Shown in pieces: positions 26,895 through 36,886 of a DNA stretch of 64,000 bases. The stretch is from assembly GCF_024807225.1 (NCBI RefSeq), contig NZ_JANUCO010000001.1, positions 1,116,001 through 1,180,000 on the forward strand. Direction: 5' to 3'. The notes below the pieces were generated by a model, which saw nothing but the letters and a program-made list of their open reading frames with translations, was not told the origin of the DNA and did not search any database. Numbering within the stretch: the first letter of the stretch is position 1; each line of letters starts with the position of its first letter. This stretch comes from Chryseobacterium ginsenosidimutans. GTDB taxonomy: Bacteria; Bacteroidota; Bacteroidia; Flavobacteriales; Weeksellaceae. Made by a program: the position numbers and the translations under genes.

Positions 26895-28388
26895 TTAGCT
26901 AACCATTGATTGGTAGATAAACTTCAACGAACTATTCACCATTTCGATTAACGGTTGTGGAAAAATACCAAGTACAATCACAAAAACCGCTAAACTTGCC
27001 AATACAGAGAATTCTACTGCAGATAAATCTTTTACTGTACTTAATACAGCATCATCACCCTGACCAAACATTGCTTTTCCGTAGAATCTTAGTAAATATA
27101 CAGCACAAAGAATTACCGTAAGACCAGCAATTACAGCTGCCAATCCGTTAAAATCATACACAGATTTTAGCAGGATAAATTCTCCGATGAATCCATTAGT
27201 CAATGGAACTCCCATTGAGCCTAATATAATGATTAAGAACAACACGGCAAATTTAGGAGCTACTTTTGCAAGACCTCCCATTTGTCTGATGTCTCTAGAC
27301 TTAAATCTCTTGTATAAAATATCACAACAGTAGAACAGACCCACCACGTTGATACCGTGAGCGAAAGTCTGTACCAATGCACCTTCAGCACCTTCAATAT
27401 TGAAAGTTCCTCTTAAGGTAATCACCGCAGAAGCGAAGATCCCTGCAACCATTAATCCAACGTGAGAGAAAGAAGAATACGCAATGATTCTCTTCATATC
27501 TGTCTGGATGATCGCAATTAATGCACCGTGAACAATACCTACAATAGCAAGGATGATTACAATCTGTCCCGAAATTCCTGCAATCGGAATCGGAGTGATG
27601 GGTAATAAGTAACGCATAACTCCATAAATCGCCATCTTCAGCATGATCCCCGATAAAAGCATCGAGCCCTGAGTTGGTGAATAAGTATACGTATCGGGTT
27701 GCCAAGTATGGAAAGGGAAGACCGGTAATTTCACTGCAAAAGCAAAGAAAATAAACCAGAAAACCACTGTTTGTTGTGTCTCGTTAAGTTGAGCATTGTA
27801 TAAATCTGTTAATGCAAATGATGCAGAGTGATTGTAAACATAAATCAATCCTGCTAACATGAACAACGATCCTACGAATGTATACACAAAGAACTTAGTT
27901 GTAAACTCCATTCTTTTGTTTTCCTGACCCCAAAGTCCGGCGATAAACCAGATCGGAATCAAAGTAACTTCCCAGAAAATGTAGAACAATAACCCGTCTA
28001 GCGAAGTGAAAACTCCTATCAATCCGAATTGCATCAGCAAAATCAAACCGTAGAAAGAGTTTCTGTAGCTTACATTTTCATTAAAAGAAGATAAAATAAT
28101 AATTGGCACCAAAATATTAGTCAGCAATAAAAGAAGCAAACTCATCCCATCGATACCGAAGTGAAGAGAGCTCTTCATGAATTGTGACCAAGGATAATTG
28201 ATCTCATGCTGCAACACGCTATCTACAGTCGGCGTAAAATCGAAATCCGCAGCGATATAGAAGGTTACAAGCATTTGAATCAATGCGATTCCCAGTGCCA
28301 AATATTTGCTGGAATTACTCTTCCACGCAAAAACTAATCCCGAACCTACTAGAGGTAATAGTAATAATGTTAATAATAAACCAGACAT
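26895..28388 (-). CDS. nuoM: NADH-quinone oxidoreductase subunit M
   Basis: 497 residues. Membrane proton-channel subunit with about 14 segments. Motifs include FYIFWEVTLIPIWFIAGLWG near 130 (with the Glu-144-equivalent), KLPVFPFHTWQPDTYTYSP near 220, and MKRIIAYSSFSHVG near 300. The ATG overlaps the nuoL stop by one base, and nuoN starts 16 bases downstream. Confidence 0.96.
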   Translation of the reverse strand: MSGLLLTLLLLPLVGSGLVFAWKSNSSKYLALGIALIQMLVTFYIAADFDFTPTVDSVLQHEINYPWSQFMKSSLHFGIDGMSLLLLLLTNILVPIIILSSFNENVSYRNSFYGLILLMQFGLIGVFTSLDGLLFYIFWEVTLIPIWFIAGLWGQENKRMEFTTKFFVYTFVGSLFMLAGLIYVYNHSASFALTDLYNAQLNETQQTVVFWFIFFAFAVKLPVFPFHTWQPDTYTYSPTQGSMLLSGIMLKMAIYGVMRYLLPITPIPIAGISGQIVIILAIVGIVHGALIAIIQTDMKRIIAYSSFSHVGLMVAGIFASAVITLRGTFNIEGAEGALVQTFAHGINVVGLFYCCDILYKRFKSRDIRQMGGLAKVAPKFAVLFLIIILGSMGVPLTNGFIGEFILLKSVYDFNGLAAVIAGLTVILCAVYLLRFYGKAMFGQGDDAVLSTVKDLSAVEFSVLASLAVFVIVLGIFPQPLIEMVNSSLKFIYQSMVS

Positions 28389-30301
28389 TATTGTAATATA
28401 AAGTTAACAATCAGTATAATTCCCACAGCTAAAGACATGATAAGAATGTAGTTCTCAACATTTCCGTTTTGAATACGCTTCATAGCTTTTCCGCTGTCTT
28501 CAGCGCCTTCTCCTACGAAGTCTACAACACGATCCAGAACACCTTTATCAAACATCTTTCCTCCACGTCCTAATCCTTCAACAGTTTTTACAATTAATGC
28601 ATTGTAAAGTTCGTCAACATATAATTTTTTAGCAGACAGTTTTTCCCATCCTGTGTATTGTGCTTCCGGTAACGCTTGTTTTTTCTTATTCACATACGTA
28701 TTTTTAACGATAAACCAAACGCAGAAGAACATCAAAACAGTTGCTCCTAAAAGAATCATTTCAGTACCAAACGGAACTCCCGAAAGAGTAGCTTCCATTT
28801 GCTTAAAGCTTTCCTCAGTAAGAACCGGCTTCAACCACTCCATTAATTTTGCATAATGACCGTGACCGATGAAGTGAGGAAGGTTAATTAAACCACCCAA
28901 TACAGAAAGAATAGCCAATACGATCAATGGTAATGTCATATTAGTAGGGCTTTCGTGTAAGTGGTGTTTTTGATCTTCAGTACCTCTGAACTCTCCATGG
29001 AAAGTTAAATAGTACAATCTGAACATATAAGTTGCCGTAATAGCCGCTAAAATAAATAAGAATACCCAGTAGATAGGATTCTTAGCAAAAGCTGCTACTA
29101 AAATTTCGTCTTTAGAAATCATCCCTGATAATAAAGGGAATCCTGAGATCGCCAATGTTCCGATAAGGAAAGTAGCGTGGGTAATTGGAATATATTTTTT
29201 CAAACCTCCCATGAAACGCATATCCTGTTCGTTGCTCATCGCGTGGATCACAGAACCTGCTCCCAAGAACAATAATGCCTTGAAGAAAGCGTGCGTCATA
29301 ACGTGGAACATAGCCGTTGTATAAGCTCCAAGACCTAAAGCGATGAACATAAATCCAAGTTGTGAAACTGTAGAGTATGCCAATACTTTTTTGATGTCGT
29401 TTTGACGAAGCGCGTAGAATCCTGCTAAAGCTGCCGTTAAGAATCCGATTAATAAAATTCCGTCCTGAACGGTTGGTGCTAAAGTAAATAAGAAGTTTGA
29501 TCTTACTACCAAATAAATACCCGCAGTTACCATCGTTGCCGCGTGAATTAACGCAGAAACTGGAGTAGGACCCGCCATCGCGTCGGGTAACCAAGTATAT
29601 AAAGGAACCTGCGCCGATTTACCGGTTGCACCGATAAATAAACTCGCTGTAATAAAGATAATTACTGTTCCGTCTAATTCAAATTTTGAAGCATTTTGTG
29701 CTACAGAAATATAATCTAAAGCATTGGTCTGAGAAGCGATCATGAAAATACCGATCAATAACGCAAGGTCACCGATTCTGTTCATGATGAAAGCTTTTCT
29801 TGCTGCTTTACCGTATTCTTCGTTGGTATACCAGAATCCGATCAATAAGTAAGAACAAAGACCTACACCTTCCCATCCGATGAACAGGATAAGGTAGTTG
29901 CTTCCCATTACTAATAATAACATGGAGAAGATAAACAGATTTAAATAAGTGAAAAACTTATAAAAACCTTTATCATGACTCATATATCCGATAGAGTACA
30001 GGTGAATTAAAGATCCGATTCCCGTGATAATCATAATCATCATTAATGACAACTGATCGATCTGGAATCCGAAATTAATCTGAACTCCGTTTACTGTAAA
30101 CCATTCAAAAGCTTTTACAACTACAGCAGGACTTTCAGAATCGAAATTCATGAAAATGCTTACTGCAATACAAAAAGATGCAAAAACCATTGCCGTAGCA
30201 AAACTACCAACAACAATCTTTGGAAGGTTTTTTCCGAATAAACCGTTAATAAGGAAACCTAAAAGTGGTAAAAGTATTATTGCATATATTAAATTCTCCA
30301 T
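28388..30301 (-). CDS. nuoL: NADH-quinone oxidoreductase subunit L
   Basis: 637 residues, largest membrane subunit with the C-terminal amphipathic helix region. Typical stretches: FIGWEGVGLCSYLLIGFWYTNEEY is split here, AAGK region reads KSAQVPLYTWLPDAMAGPTPVSALIHAATMVTAG in parts, then NDIKKVLAYSTVSQLGFMF. Located two bases after nuoK and overlapping nuoM by one base, so translational coupling is likely along K-L-M. Confidence 0.96.
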   Translation of the reverse strand: MENLIYAIILLPLLGFLINGLFGKNLPKIVVGSFATAMVFASFCIAVSIFMNFDSESPAVVVKAFEWFTVNGVQINFGFQIDQLSLMMIMIITGIGSLIHLYSIGYMSHDKGFYKFFTYLNLFIFSMLLLVMGSNYLILFIGWEGVGLCSYLLIGFWYTNEEYGKAARKAFIMNRIGDLALLIGIFMIASQTNALDYISVAQNASKFELDGTVIIFITASLFIGATGKSAQVPLYTWLPDAMAGPTPVSALIHAATMVTAGIYLVVRSNFLFTLAPTVQDGILLIGFLTAALAGFYALRQNDIKKVLAYSTVSQLGFMFIALGLGAYTTAMFHVMTHAFFKALLFLGAGSVIHAMSNEQDMRFMGGLKKYIPITHATFLIGTLAISGFPLLSGMISKDEILVAAFAKNPIYWVFLFILAAITATYMFRLYYLTFHGEFRGTEDQKHHLHESPTNMTLPLIVLAILSVLGGLINLPHFIGHGHYAKLMEWLKPVLTEESFKQMEATLSGVPFGTEMILLGATVLMFFCVWFIVKNTYVNKKKQALPEAQYTGWEKLSAKKLYVDELYNALIVKTVEGLGRGGKMFDKGVLDRVVDFVGEGAEDSGKAMKRIQNGNVENYILIMSLAVGIILIVNFILQ

Positions 30302-30303
30302 TC

Positions 30304-30633
30304 TTATCCTCTTAATTTATTAAATATACTTACATCCACAGAACGGGTATTTCTATAAAGCATGGCAATAATTGCCAAACCTACCGCTACTTCTGCAGCT
30401 GCAACCACCATAATGAAGAAAACTAAAAGTTGTCCGTCGCCGTTACCTTTGTACGCTGAAAAAGCAGCCAATAAAAGGTTTACAGAATTCAGCATAAGCT
30501 CTACACAACCCAAAATAACAATAGCGTTTTTTCTCAGCAATACTCCCAATACTCCCAGACAGAACAATACTGAAGAAAGCATGATGAAATAATTCAGAGG
30601 GACGCTTTGTATAAATGTATTTACTTCTCCCAT
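30304..30633 (-). CDS. nuoK: NADH-quinone oxidoreductase subunit K
   Basis: 109 residues, three membrane segments. The family Glu pair lies in VELMLNSVNLLL (segment 2), and AAAEVAVGLAI carries the second conserved Glu. Four bases separate it from nuoJ, two from nuoL. Confidence 0.95.
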   Translation of the reverse strand: MGEVNTFIQSVPLNYFIMLSSVLFCLGVLGVLLRKNAIVILGCVELMLNSVNLLLAAFSAYKGNGDGQLLVFFIMVVAAAEVAVGLAIIAMLYRNTRSVDVSIFNKLRG

Positions 30634-30637
30634 AATT

Positions 30638-31135
30638 TTATAAATCTTTTTTACCGATTAATACCGCACCTACAATACCTGCCAAAATAAGGATGGATGC
30701 AAGCTCAAACGGCAAAACATATTCGTTAAACAAAAGTCTACCCAGATTTTTCGTAAGACCAACTCCTTTGTCTACATTTTCTAAGACAATTTGGTTATCA
30801 CTTACTCCTCTGAATACGCCTAAAACACCAATTAATAAAAGACAAGCTGTAAGAACTCCAGTAATTTTTAAAGTATTGCTCTTCTTACTTTCGTCTTGTT
30901 TATTAAGGTTAAGCATCATTAAGATATAAAGGAATAATACCATGATCGCTCCGGCGTAAACAATAATCTGAATAATCGCAAGGAATTGTGCATTCAGAAG
31001 AATATACATGCCCGCAATAGAAAACATCGTAACAATTAATGACAAAATAGCATACAAAGGATTTCTGGCGAATACAAAATACACCGCACTTGCCACTGCT
31101 AAAAACGCCACCAAGAAAAATAAAAACTGATCCAT
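30638..31135 (-). CDS. nuoJ: NADH-quinone oxidoreductase subunit J
   Basis: 165 residues with five membrane segments. IVYAGAIMVLFLYILMMLNL near 58 is the conserved NuoJ third segment, and a hydrophobic C-terminal segment FELASILILAGIVGAVLIGKK ends the protein. Its ATG overlaps the nuoI stop by one base. Confidence 0.95.
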   Translation of the reverse strand: MDQFLFFLVAFLAVASAVYFVFARNPLYAILSLIVTMFSIAGMYILLNAQFLAIIQIIVYAGAIMVLFLYILMMLNLNKQDESKKSNTLKITGVLTACLLLIGVLGVFRGVSDNQIVLENVDKGVGLTKNLGRLLFNEYVLPFELASILILAGIVGAVLIGKKDL

Positions 31136-31692
31136 TATTTTACCGCATTTTTTTGTTTCTCGGATTGTCTTTCTGTAATATCAATCCTTTGATTTATTTT
31201 TTCTACCAACTTATCTTTTCCGTAGATGAAAGAACCTCTGTTGGTCTCTACGTCTACCAATCTGTCTGTAAGATAGATCGCAGATTTCGGACAAGCCTCT
31301 TCACACATACCGCAGAAAATACATCTTAGCATATTGATTTCATATACCGAAGCGTATTTTTCTTCTCTGTAAAGATCTTTTTCTTCCTTGGTTCTTTCGG
31401 AAGCCGTCATCGTAATTGCTTCTGCAGGACATGCGACCGCACAAAGTCCGCAAGCGGTACATCTTTCTCTGCCTTCCTCGTCTCTCTTCAAAACGTGCTG
31501 ACCTCTCCAGATTTCTGCTCTAGGTTTCTGTACTTCCGGATACGAATATACTGCGGGAGCACCTTTTATCACGGTTCTTACAGCATGCTTAAATGTAATC
31601 CCCATTCCTGTAAAGATCGCAGGTAAGTAGATTTTTTCAGCAAGGGTCATTTCTTTGTTGGAAACAACTTTTGATCTGTTCGTAAGTTTCAT
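31135..31692 (-). CDS. nuoI: NADH-quinone oxidoreductase subunit I
   Basis: 185 residues. Two 4Fe-4S ferredoxin motifs, CTACGLCAVACP near 80 and CIFCGMCEEACP near 128, carry clusters N6a and N6b linking the peripheral arm to the quinone site. Upstream is a 153-base spacer with degenerate GATGTTAGAC-type repeats before nuoH. Confidence 0.95.
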   Translation of the reverse strand: MKLTNRSKVVSNKEMTLAEKIYLPAIFTGMGITFKHAVRTVIKGAPAVYSYPEVQKPRAEIWRGQHVLKRDEEGRERCTACGLCAVACPAEAITMTASERTKEEKDLYREEKYASVYEINMLRCIFCGMCEEACPKSAIYLTDRLVDVETNRGSFIYGKDKLVEKINQRIDITERQSEKQKNAVK

Positions 31693-31845
31693 TTAATTAT
31701 AGATGTTAGATGTTAGACGTTAGATTTTAGACTAATCCTGTCTGTTATCTTAATTAATATTTATTTCTGAATAATGAGATGTTAAAGATAAAGCTTTGAT
31801 TTTATCATTAATTATTAAATCAGCTCATTTTCAAATTTCAATTTC

Positions 31846-32910
31846 CTAGTTTCCAAAAGCTAAAATTACAGCACCTGTAACTAATAAGTTTACCAATGCC
31901 ATCGGAATTAAGGTTTTCCAACCCAAGTGCATCAATTGATCGTATCTGAATCTCGGTAGCGTCCATCTGATCCACATAAAGATCAAAATTCCGATTATTG
32001 TTTTAGATAAAAATGCTACGACACTCAAGATTCCTGCAGTGTTTTCACCCCAATGCTGAGTTACCCATTCAATTCCCGGATAATTATAACCTCCGAAGAA
32101 AAGAACCACCATGAATGCATTAGAAATAAACATGTTTACGTATTCACCAAACATATATAATCCCAACTTCATTGAAGAATATTCTGTAGAATATCCTGTT
32201 ACCAATTCAGATTCACATTCTGGTAAATCGAAAGGGTGTCTGTTGGTTTCTGCTAAAGCTGCTACAAAGAAAACAAGGAAGGCAATCGGTTGGTAGAAAA
32301 TATTCCAGTTCATCCCGGAAATCCAAGGAATTACGCCCCATAATTTCCCTGTTGTCTGGCTTTCTGTGATTTGTTTTAAATCTAAACTTCCCGTCATCAT
32401 AATGATAGAAAGTAAAGCTAATCCCATCGCCAATTCGTAAGAAATCATCTGAGAAGAAGCACGGATTGCTCCTAATAATGAATATTTGTTGTTCGAAGCC
32501 CAACCTCCGATCATGATTCCGTAGACACCGATGGAAGCCATTCCGATGATGAAAAGTACTCCGACATCAATGTTGGCAACCTGTAGATCGTAAGAAACTC
32601 CACCAAAATTTAAACTTTTACCCCAAGGAATAACCGCTCCTGTAATTAATGAAATAAACATTACCAAAGCCGGTCCCAATACGAAAAGAAATCTTTCTGC
32701 ATTGGCAGGTGTAAAATCTTCTTTAAAGAAAAACTTTCCACCGTCAGCAAGAGGCTGCAGCAATCCGAAAGGTCCGGCTCTGTTGGGACCAATTCTATCC
32801 TGCATGATAGAGGCAACTTTTCTTTCTGCCCAAGTAGAGTAGGCTGCAATCGTCAACGAAAGCAAGAAAAGCGCTAGTACAAGTATAAGTTTAAATGTAA
32901 GTAAATCCAT
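31846..32910 (-). CDS. nuoH: NADH-quinone oxidoreductase subunit H
   Basis: 354 residues, about eight membrane segments, the quinone-site membrane subunit. AERKVASIMQDRIGPNRAGPFG near residue 28, ADGGKFFFKEDFTP near 56, and ETNRHPFDLPECESELVTGY near 219 are family signatures. The Glu/Arg channel residues lie in these loops. It is flanked by repeat-rich spacers: 94 bases to nuoG and 153 to nuoI. Confidence 0.96.
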   Translation of the reverse strand: MDLLTFKLILVLALFLLSLTIAAYSTWAERKVASIMQDRIGPNRAGPFGLLQPLADGGKFFFKEDFTPANAERFLFVLGPALVMFISLITGAVIPWGKSLNFGGVSYDLQVANIDVGVLFIIGMASIGVYGIMIGGWASNNKYSLLGAIRASSQMISYELAMGLALLSIIMMTGSLDLKQITESQTTGKLWGVIPWISGMNWNIFYQPIAFLVFFVAALAETNRHPFDLPECESELVTGYSTEYSSMKLGLYMFGEYVNMFISNAFMVVLFFGGYNYPGIEWVTQHWGENTAGILSVVAFLSKTIIGILIFMWIRWTLPRFRYDQLMHLGWKTLIPMALVNLLVTGAVILAFGN

Positions 32911-33004
32911 TTTTTATTTATTTAGATACTAGATGTCAGATGCTAGATATCAGATTTTAAATCTGTTGTCTAATGTCTGAAATCTCATGTCTTAAAGATT
33001 AAAA

Positions 33005-34004
33005 TTATTTTTCGTCTTTTTCACTGATTTCTTTAGCCATCGGATTGTCTAAAACTCTTAGCTCATCCTTTGGTTTTTCGTAGTGGTTCAATGAAATAAC
33101 TGAATGTCTGTCGATGTGTCTAGGACCTTCGATGTTCCAGTCTGACAATGATTTTCTTTTGAAACGGCAAGTATCACAGATAAACTCTTCCACTTCTCCC
33201 CATTGGTCTTTTCTGGCTGTAACTCTTGAAACTTCGTCACCTTTCATCCAAACGGTAGCTTTTCCGGAACATTTATCACATTTACAAGAAGCGTTCATTG
33301 GTTTTGTGAACCAAACTCTGCTTGCAAAACGCGAAGTTCTGTCTGTTAATGCTCCCACAGGACAAACATCGATAATATTTCCGATAAAATCGTTATCTAA
33401 AGCTTTATTTAAATACGTAGAAATTTCCGCGTGATCTCCTCTGAACAAAATTCCGTGTTCTCTTGTATTTGTAAGCTGATTCGCAGTCAATACGCATCTT
33501 GCACAAAGAATACAACGGTTCATGTTCAATTTAATGTTCGGACCAAGATCGTCTGCTTCATATGTATTTCTTTCAAACTCAGTTCTTGTCTGAAGATTTC
33601 CGTGCTCATAACCAAGATCCTGAAGATGACATTCTCCTGCCTGATCACAAACAGGGCAATCTAACGGGTGATTAACCAACAAAAACTCGGTAACGGCTTT
33701 TCTGCCTTCCTGAGCTTTATCAGAAGTAAGATTTTTTACTTCCATTCCGTCCATCACATTAGTTCTGCAGCTTGCAACTAATTTTGGCATAGGGCGAGGA
33801 TCTGCTTCAGACCCTTTAGAAACTTCTACTAAGCAAGTTTCTACATCTTCCTCCACTGGTTTCCAGTTTGCTGTAATAGCACATTGCAGGAGGAACAGAT
33901 TTTCCACCAATTTGTCTTGCAGCCTCCAAAATAGAAGTACCTGGCAAAACTTCGGTAGTCTGTCCGTCTATAGTTATTGTGAATTTTTTAACCTCTTCGC
34001 TCAT
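33005..34004 (-). CDS. nuoG: Short NuoG-type iron-sulfur subunit, frameshifted
   Basis: NADH dehydrogenase 75-kDa-type subunit reduced to its N-terminal cluster domains: 2Fe-2S ferredoxin (SILEAARQIG, CYYSKLETSGGRCRTC), Cys cluster region CPVCDQAGECHLQD, and 4Fe-4S region NRCILCARCVL; a C-terminal CKCDKC pair follows. No molybdopterin domain, as in other Flavobacteriia. The frame breaks at 33836-33842 (coding AGAAACT for AGAACT). Removing one A restores GGRCRTCLVEVSKGSEADPRPM, and the protein is 332 residues. As written, the N-terminal frame stops after the 2Fe-2S site. Confidence 0.88.
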
Positions 34005-34047
34005 ATTCTATGCTTTTCGCTTATGCTTTTAGGCGGTAAGCTATATT

Positions 34048-34929
34048 TTAATTATACTTCTTCGTGTTAAATGTATATCCGATTCCTGCAAGGACTTGTC
34101 CGAAAACAAAATCCTGACGAGCTTTATCAGGTTTATTATTTAATGTAGTTTTAATATCCCACATGTTAATATATCCTGCTTTTCCTTCCACTCTTACCAT
34201 CCAGTTTTTCCAGAAAACTAAGTTAAGACTGGATCTAAGATCGGTTCCCATACCTGCAACGTGAAAACGGTCGCTTCTTTCGTTTCCAAAAAGCCTGATA
34301 TTACTTTTCGGGAACATTACTCCGATTCCGGCTCCATAAGACCATACTAAATCTATATTTTTCTTATGAATAAGATTTTTATATTTCTCAAGACCTAAGT
34401 TTTCATAATTAAGTCCGTCTGTATGCTCAAAAGTAAGAAACTGTTCATCGGCTAAATTTACCTGTCCGTTTTGTACCATTCCTGCATATTTAGGATCTGA
34501 AATATATCCTGAAAAATCAACCGTCTGGTTTTGTTTCATTACATATTTCATGTGGTCTATTCCTAAAACAATCGCCAGATTATCTTTAATAAAATATCCC
34601 AATCTGAAATTATACTGCGTTACGGTAAACCAACTCGGATCAAAATAAACAATTCCGAATTTTGTTTGTTTATCTTTTGAAGCTACATTATTCAACTGAA
34701 AATCGTAACCGTTTCCTGTAAAGTGGATATCAGAATTACTGAAAGCACCTCTGTTCCAACCATAAAAAACGAATACCTGACCTTTTTTGCTCAATGGTAA
34801 AGGTTTTTCTTTCTTTTCAGCTTTATAAGGAGTTACCTCCAGCTTATATTCTTTTTCTAATGTATCTTTTTTTACTTGTCCAAAAGCAAAACCTGATATC
34901 ATTAAGCCGATTGCCAATAATTTTTTCAT
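34048..34929 (-). CDS. Outer-membrane beta-barrel-type protein inside nuo operon
   Basis: About 293 residues with a signal peptide (MKKLLAIGLMISGFAFGQ). The rest is beta-rich, with glycine-aromatic strands such as FVFYGWNRGAFSNSDIHFTG and LRLGYFIKDNLAIVLGIDH (cut for length) and an ending GIGYTFNTKKYN typical of Bacteroidetes outer-membrane barrels. It lies between nuoF and nuoG, starts one base after the nuoF stop (an earlier ATG at 34938 would overlap it), and so is transcribed with complex I. No enzymatic motif. Function unknown; a link to complex I is only positional. Confidence 0.75.
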   Translation of the reverse strand: MKKLLAIGLMISGFAFGQVKKDTLEKEYKLEVTPYKAEKKEKPLPLSKKGQVFVFYGWNRGAFSNSDIHFTGNGYDFQLNNVASKDKQTKFGIVYFDPSWFTVTQYNFRLGYFIKDNLAIVLGIDHMKYVMKQNQTVDFSGYISDPKYAGMVQNGQVNLADEQFLTFEHTDGLNYENLGLEKYKNLIHKKNIDLVWSYGAGIGVMFPKSNIRLFGNERSDRFHVAGMGTDLRSSLNLVFWKNWMVRVEGKAGYINMWDIKTTLNNKPDKARQDFVFGQVLAGIGYTFNTKKYN

Positions 34930-34930
34930 T

Positions 34931-36289
34931 CTAAGCATTATTCTCTACTGCAGGGATTGGATCTGCATAATGTGCTAATCCGTAATTTTGTGTCTGAGAC
35001 AATTCAGGGTTTTTGATGTGCCATTCGAATTCATCTCTGAAGTGACGAATCGCTGCTGCAACTGGCCAAGCCGCTGCATCACCTAACGGACAAATGGTAT
35101 TTCCTTCAATTTTTCTCTGGATATCCCAAAGAAGATCGATGTCTTCCATTTTACCTTCTCCTTTCTCGATTTTCTTTAAAATCTTGTACATCCATCCCGT
35201 TCCTTCACGGCAAGGAGTACATTGTCCGCAACTTTCGTGATTGTAAAATCTCGCTAAAGTCATGGTATGATCTACGATACACTGGTCTTCATCTAAAACG
35301 ATGAAACCTCCTGAACCCATCATTGTTCCGGTAGCAAAACCACCGTCTGCCAATGATTCATAATTCATGTATCTTGGTTCTCCGTTTACTGTTCTTAATA
35401 ATAAATTAGCAGGAACGATCGGAACAGAGCTACCTCCCGGAATACAAGCTTTAAGCTTTTTACCGTTTGGAATACCTCCGCAATATTCTTCAGAGTAAAT
35501 GAATTCTTCAACCGTAATGGTCATATCGATTTCATAAACTCCGGGTTTGTTGATGTTTCCACAGGCAGAAATTAATTTTGTACCTGTAGATCTTCCCACC
35601 CCGATTTTTGCGTATTCAGCTCCTGTAATATCAATAATTGGAACGATTGCCGCGATAGATTCAACGTTATTTACAACTGTTGGTCTTTCCCAAAGTCCTT
35701 TTACAGCTGGGAATGGTGGTTTTAGTCTCGGATTTCCTCTTTTACCTTCAAGAGATTCAAGCAATGCAGTTTCTTCACCACAGATATATGCTCCACCACC
35801 TCTTTGAACATAAATTTCGCAATCGAAACCTGTTCCTAAAATATTTTTACCTAAAAATCCTGCTGCTTTAGCTTCTTCAATCGCTTCTTCCAAAATATCA
35901 GGAATCCAAGAATATTCTCCACGGATGTAGATATAAGAAACATTTGAACCTAAAGTATACGATGAAATAAGCATTCCTTCGATTAATAAATGAGGAAGAA
36001 ACTCCATCAGATATCTGTCTTTGAAAGTTCCCGGTTCAGATTCATCGGCATTCACTACCAAGTGTCTTGGTACGCCTTCCGGTTTTGCCAGAAAACTCCA
36101 TTTCATCCCAGTCGGGAATCCTGCTCCACCACGACCACGAAGTCCGGAAGCTTTTACTTCTTCCAAGATTTCTTCGGGTGTCATTTTCAAGGCTTTTTCA
36201 GCTGCAGTGTAACCTCCCTGTTTACGGTATGTTTCAAAGTAGCGGATACCTTCTATATGTGCGTCTTTAAGTAAAAGTTTTTTACTCAT
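34931..36289 (-). CDS. nuoF: NADH-quinone oxidoreductase subunit F
   Basis: 452 residues. FMN/NADH-binding subunit: GLRGRGGAGFPTGMKWSF near 48, NADESEPGTFKDR near 79, the NADH-binding loop GGGAYICGEETAL near 160, and cluster ligands ESCGQCTPCREGTGW near 352 with CPLGDAAAWP near 398 (N3 cluster). 87 bases downstream of nuoE. Confidence 0.97.
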   Translation of the reverse strand: MSKKLLLKDAHIEGIRYFETYRKQGGYTAAEKALKMTPEEILEEVKASGLRGRGGAGFPTGMKWSFLAKPEGVPRHLVVNADESEPGTFKDRYLMEFLPHLLIEGMLISSYTLGSNVSYIYIRGEYSWIPDILEEAIEEAKAAGFLGKNILGTGFDCEIYVQRGGGAYICGEETALLESLEGKRGNPRLKPPFPAVKGLWERPTVVNNVESIAAIVPIIDITGAEYAKIGVGRSTGTKLISACGNINKPGVYEIDMTITVEEFIYSEEYCGGIPNGKKLKACIPGGSSVPIVPANLLLRTVNGEPRYMNYESLADGGFATGTMMGSGGFIVLDEDQCIVDHTMTLARFYNHESCGQCTPCREGTGWMYKILKKIEKGEGKMEDIDLLWDIQRKIEGNTICPLGDAAAWPVAAAIRHFRDEFEWHIKNPELSQTQNYGLAHYADPIPAVENNA

Positions 36290-36376
36290 TGTTATATGCT
36301 TTTAGCGAATGACTTCTACACTTCGACAGGCTTAGTGTAAGAGCTTTGCGCCTTTTTTAATTAGTTTAAAATTTAT

Positions 36377-36886
36377 TTAGCCCAAATCAACTTGTCCTTC
36401 TCTGCAAAGATCCAGGATTTCGTCAACTTTTTCTATCGTTAAATTTTCATGAAAGAATTTTCCTAACTGCATCATTGGTGCATATCCACAAGCTCCAAGA
36501 CATTCAGCCGGCTTTAATGTGAACATTCCGTCTTCCGTAGTTTGTCCGTCCTTGATGTTCAGTTTAGTTCTGATATGATCCAGGATTTTTTCGCTTCCGC
36601 AAACCATACAAGGTCCGGTTCTGCAAACTTCCAAGACATATTTACCAACCGGTTTCATATTGAACATGGTATAGAAAGTAGCTACTTCATATACTTCAAT
36701 TGGCTTAATACTCAATAATTCTGCAACATAATCCATCACTGGAACGTCTAACCATCCTCCGAATTCTTTCTGTGCTATGTGTAGAACAGGAAGAAGAGCA
36801 GATTTTTGTCTGCCTTCAGGATATCTCGACATAATTTTATGTACCTGTGCTAAACTTTCCGGTTTAAAAGCTATTGTTTCGCTCAT
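36377..36886 (-). CDS. nuoE: NADH-quinone oxidoreductase subunit E
   Basis: 169 residues. Thioredoxin-like subunit with the four cysteines of the N1a 2Fe-2S cluster in CRTGPCMVCG and AECLGACGYAP. VYEVATFYTMFNMKPVG near 79 is also diagnostic. Separated from nuoD by 104 bases that contain degenerate CAGATTTCAGAC repeats. Confidence 0.96.
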   Translation of the reverse strand: MSETIAFKPESLAQVHKIMSRYPEGRQKSALLPVLHIAQKEFGGWLDVPVMDYVAELLSIKPIEVYEVATFYTMFNMKPVGKYVLEVCRTGPCMVCGSEKILDHIRTKLNIKDGQTTEDGMFTLKPAECLGACGYAPMMQLGKFFHENLTIEKVDEILDLCREGQVDLG

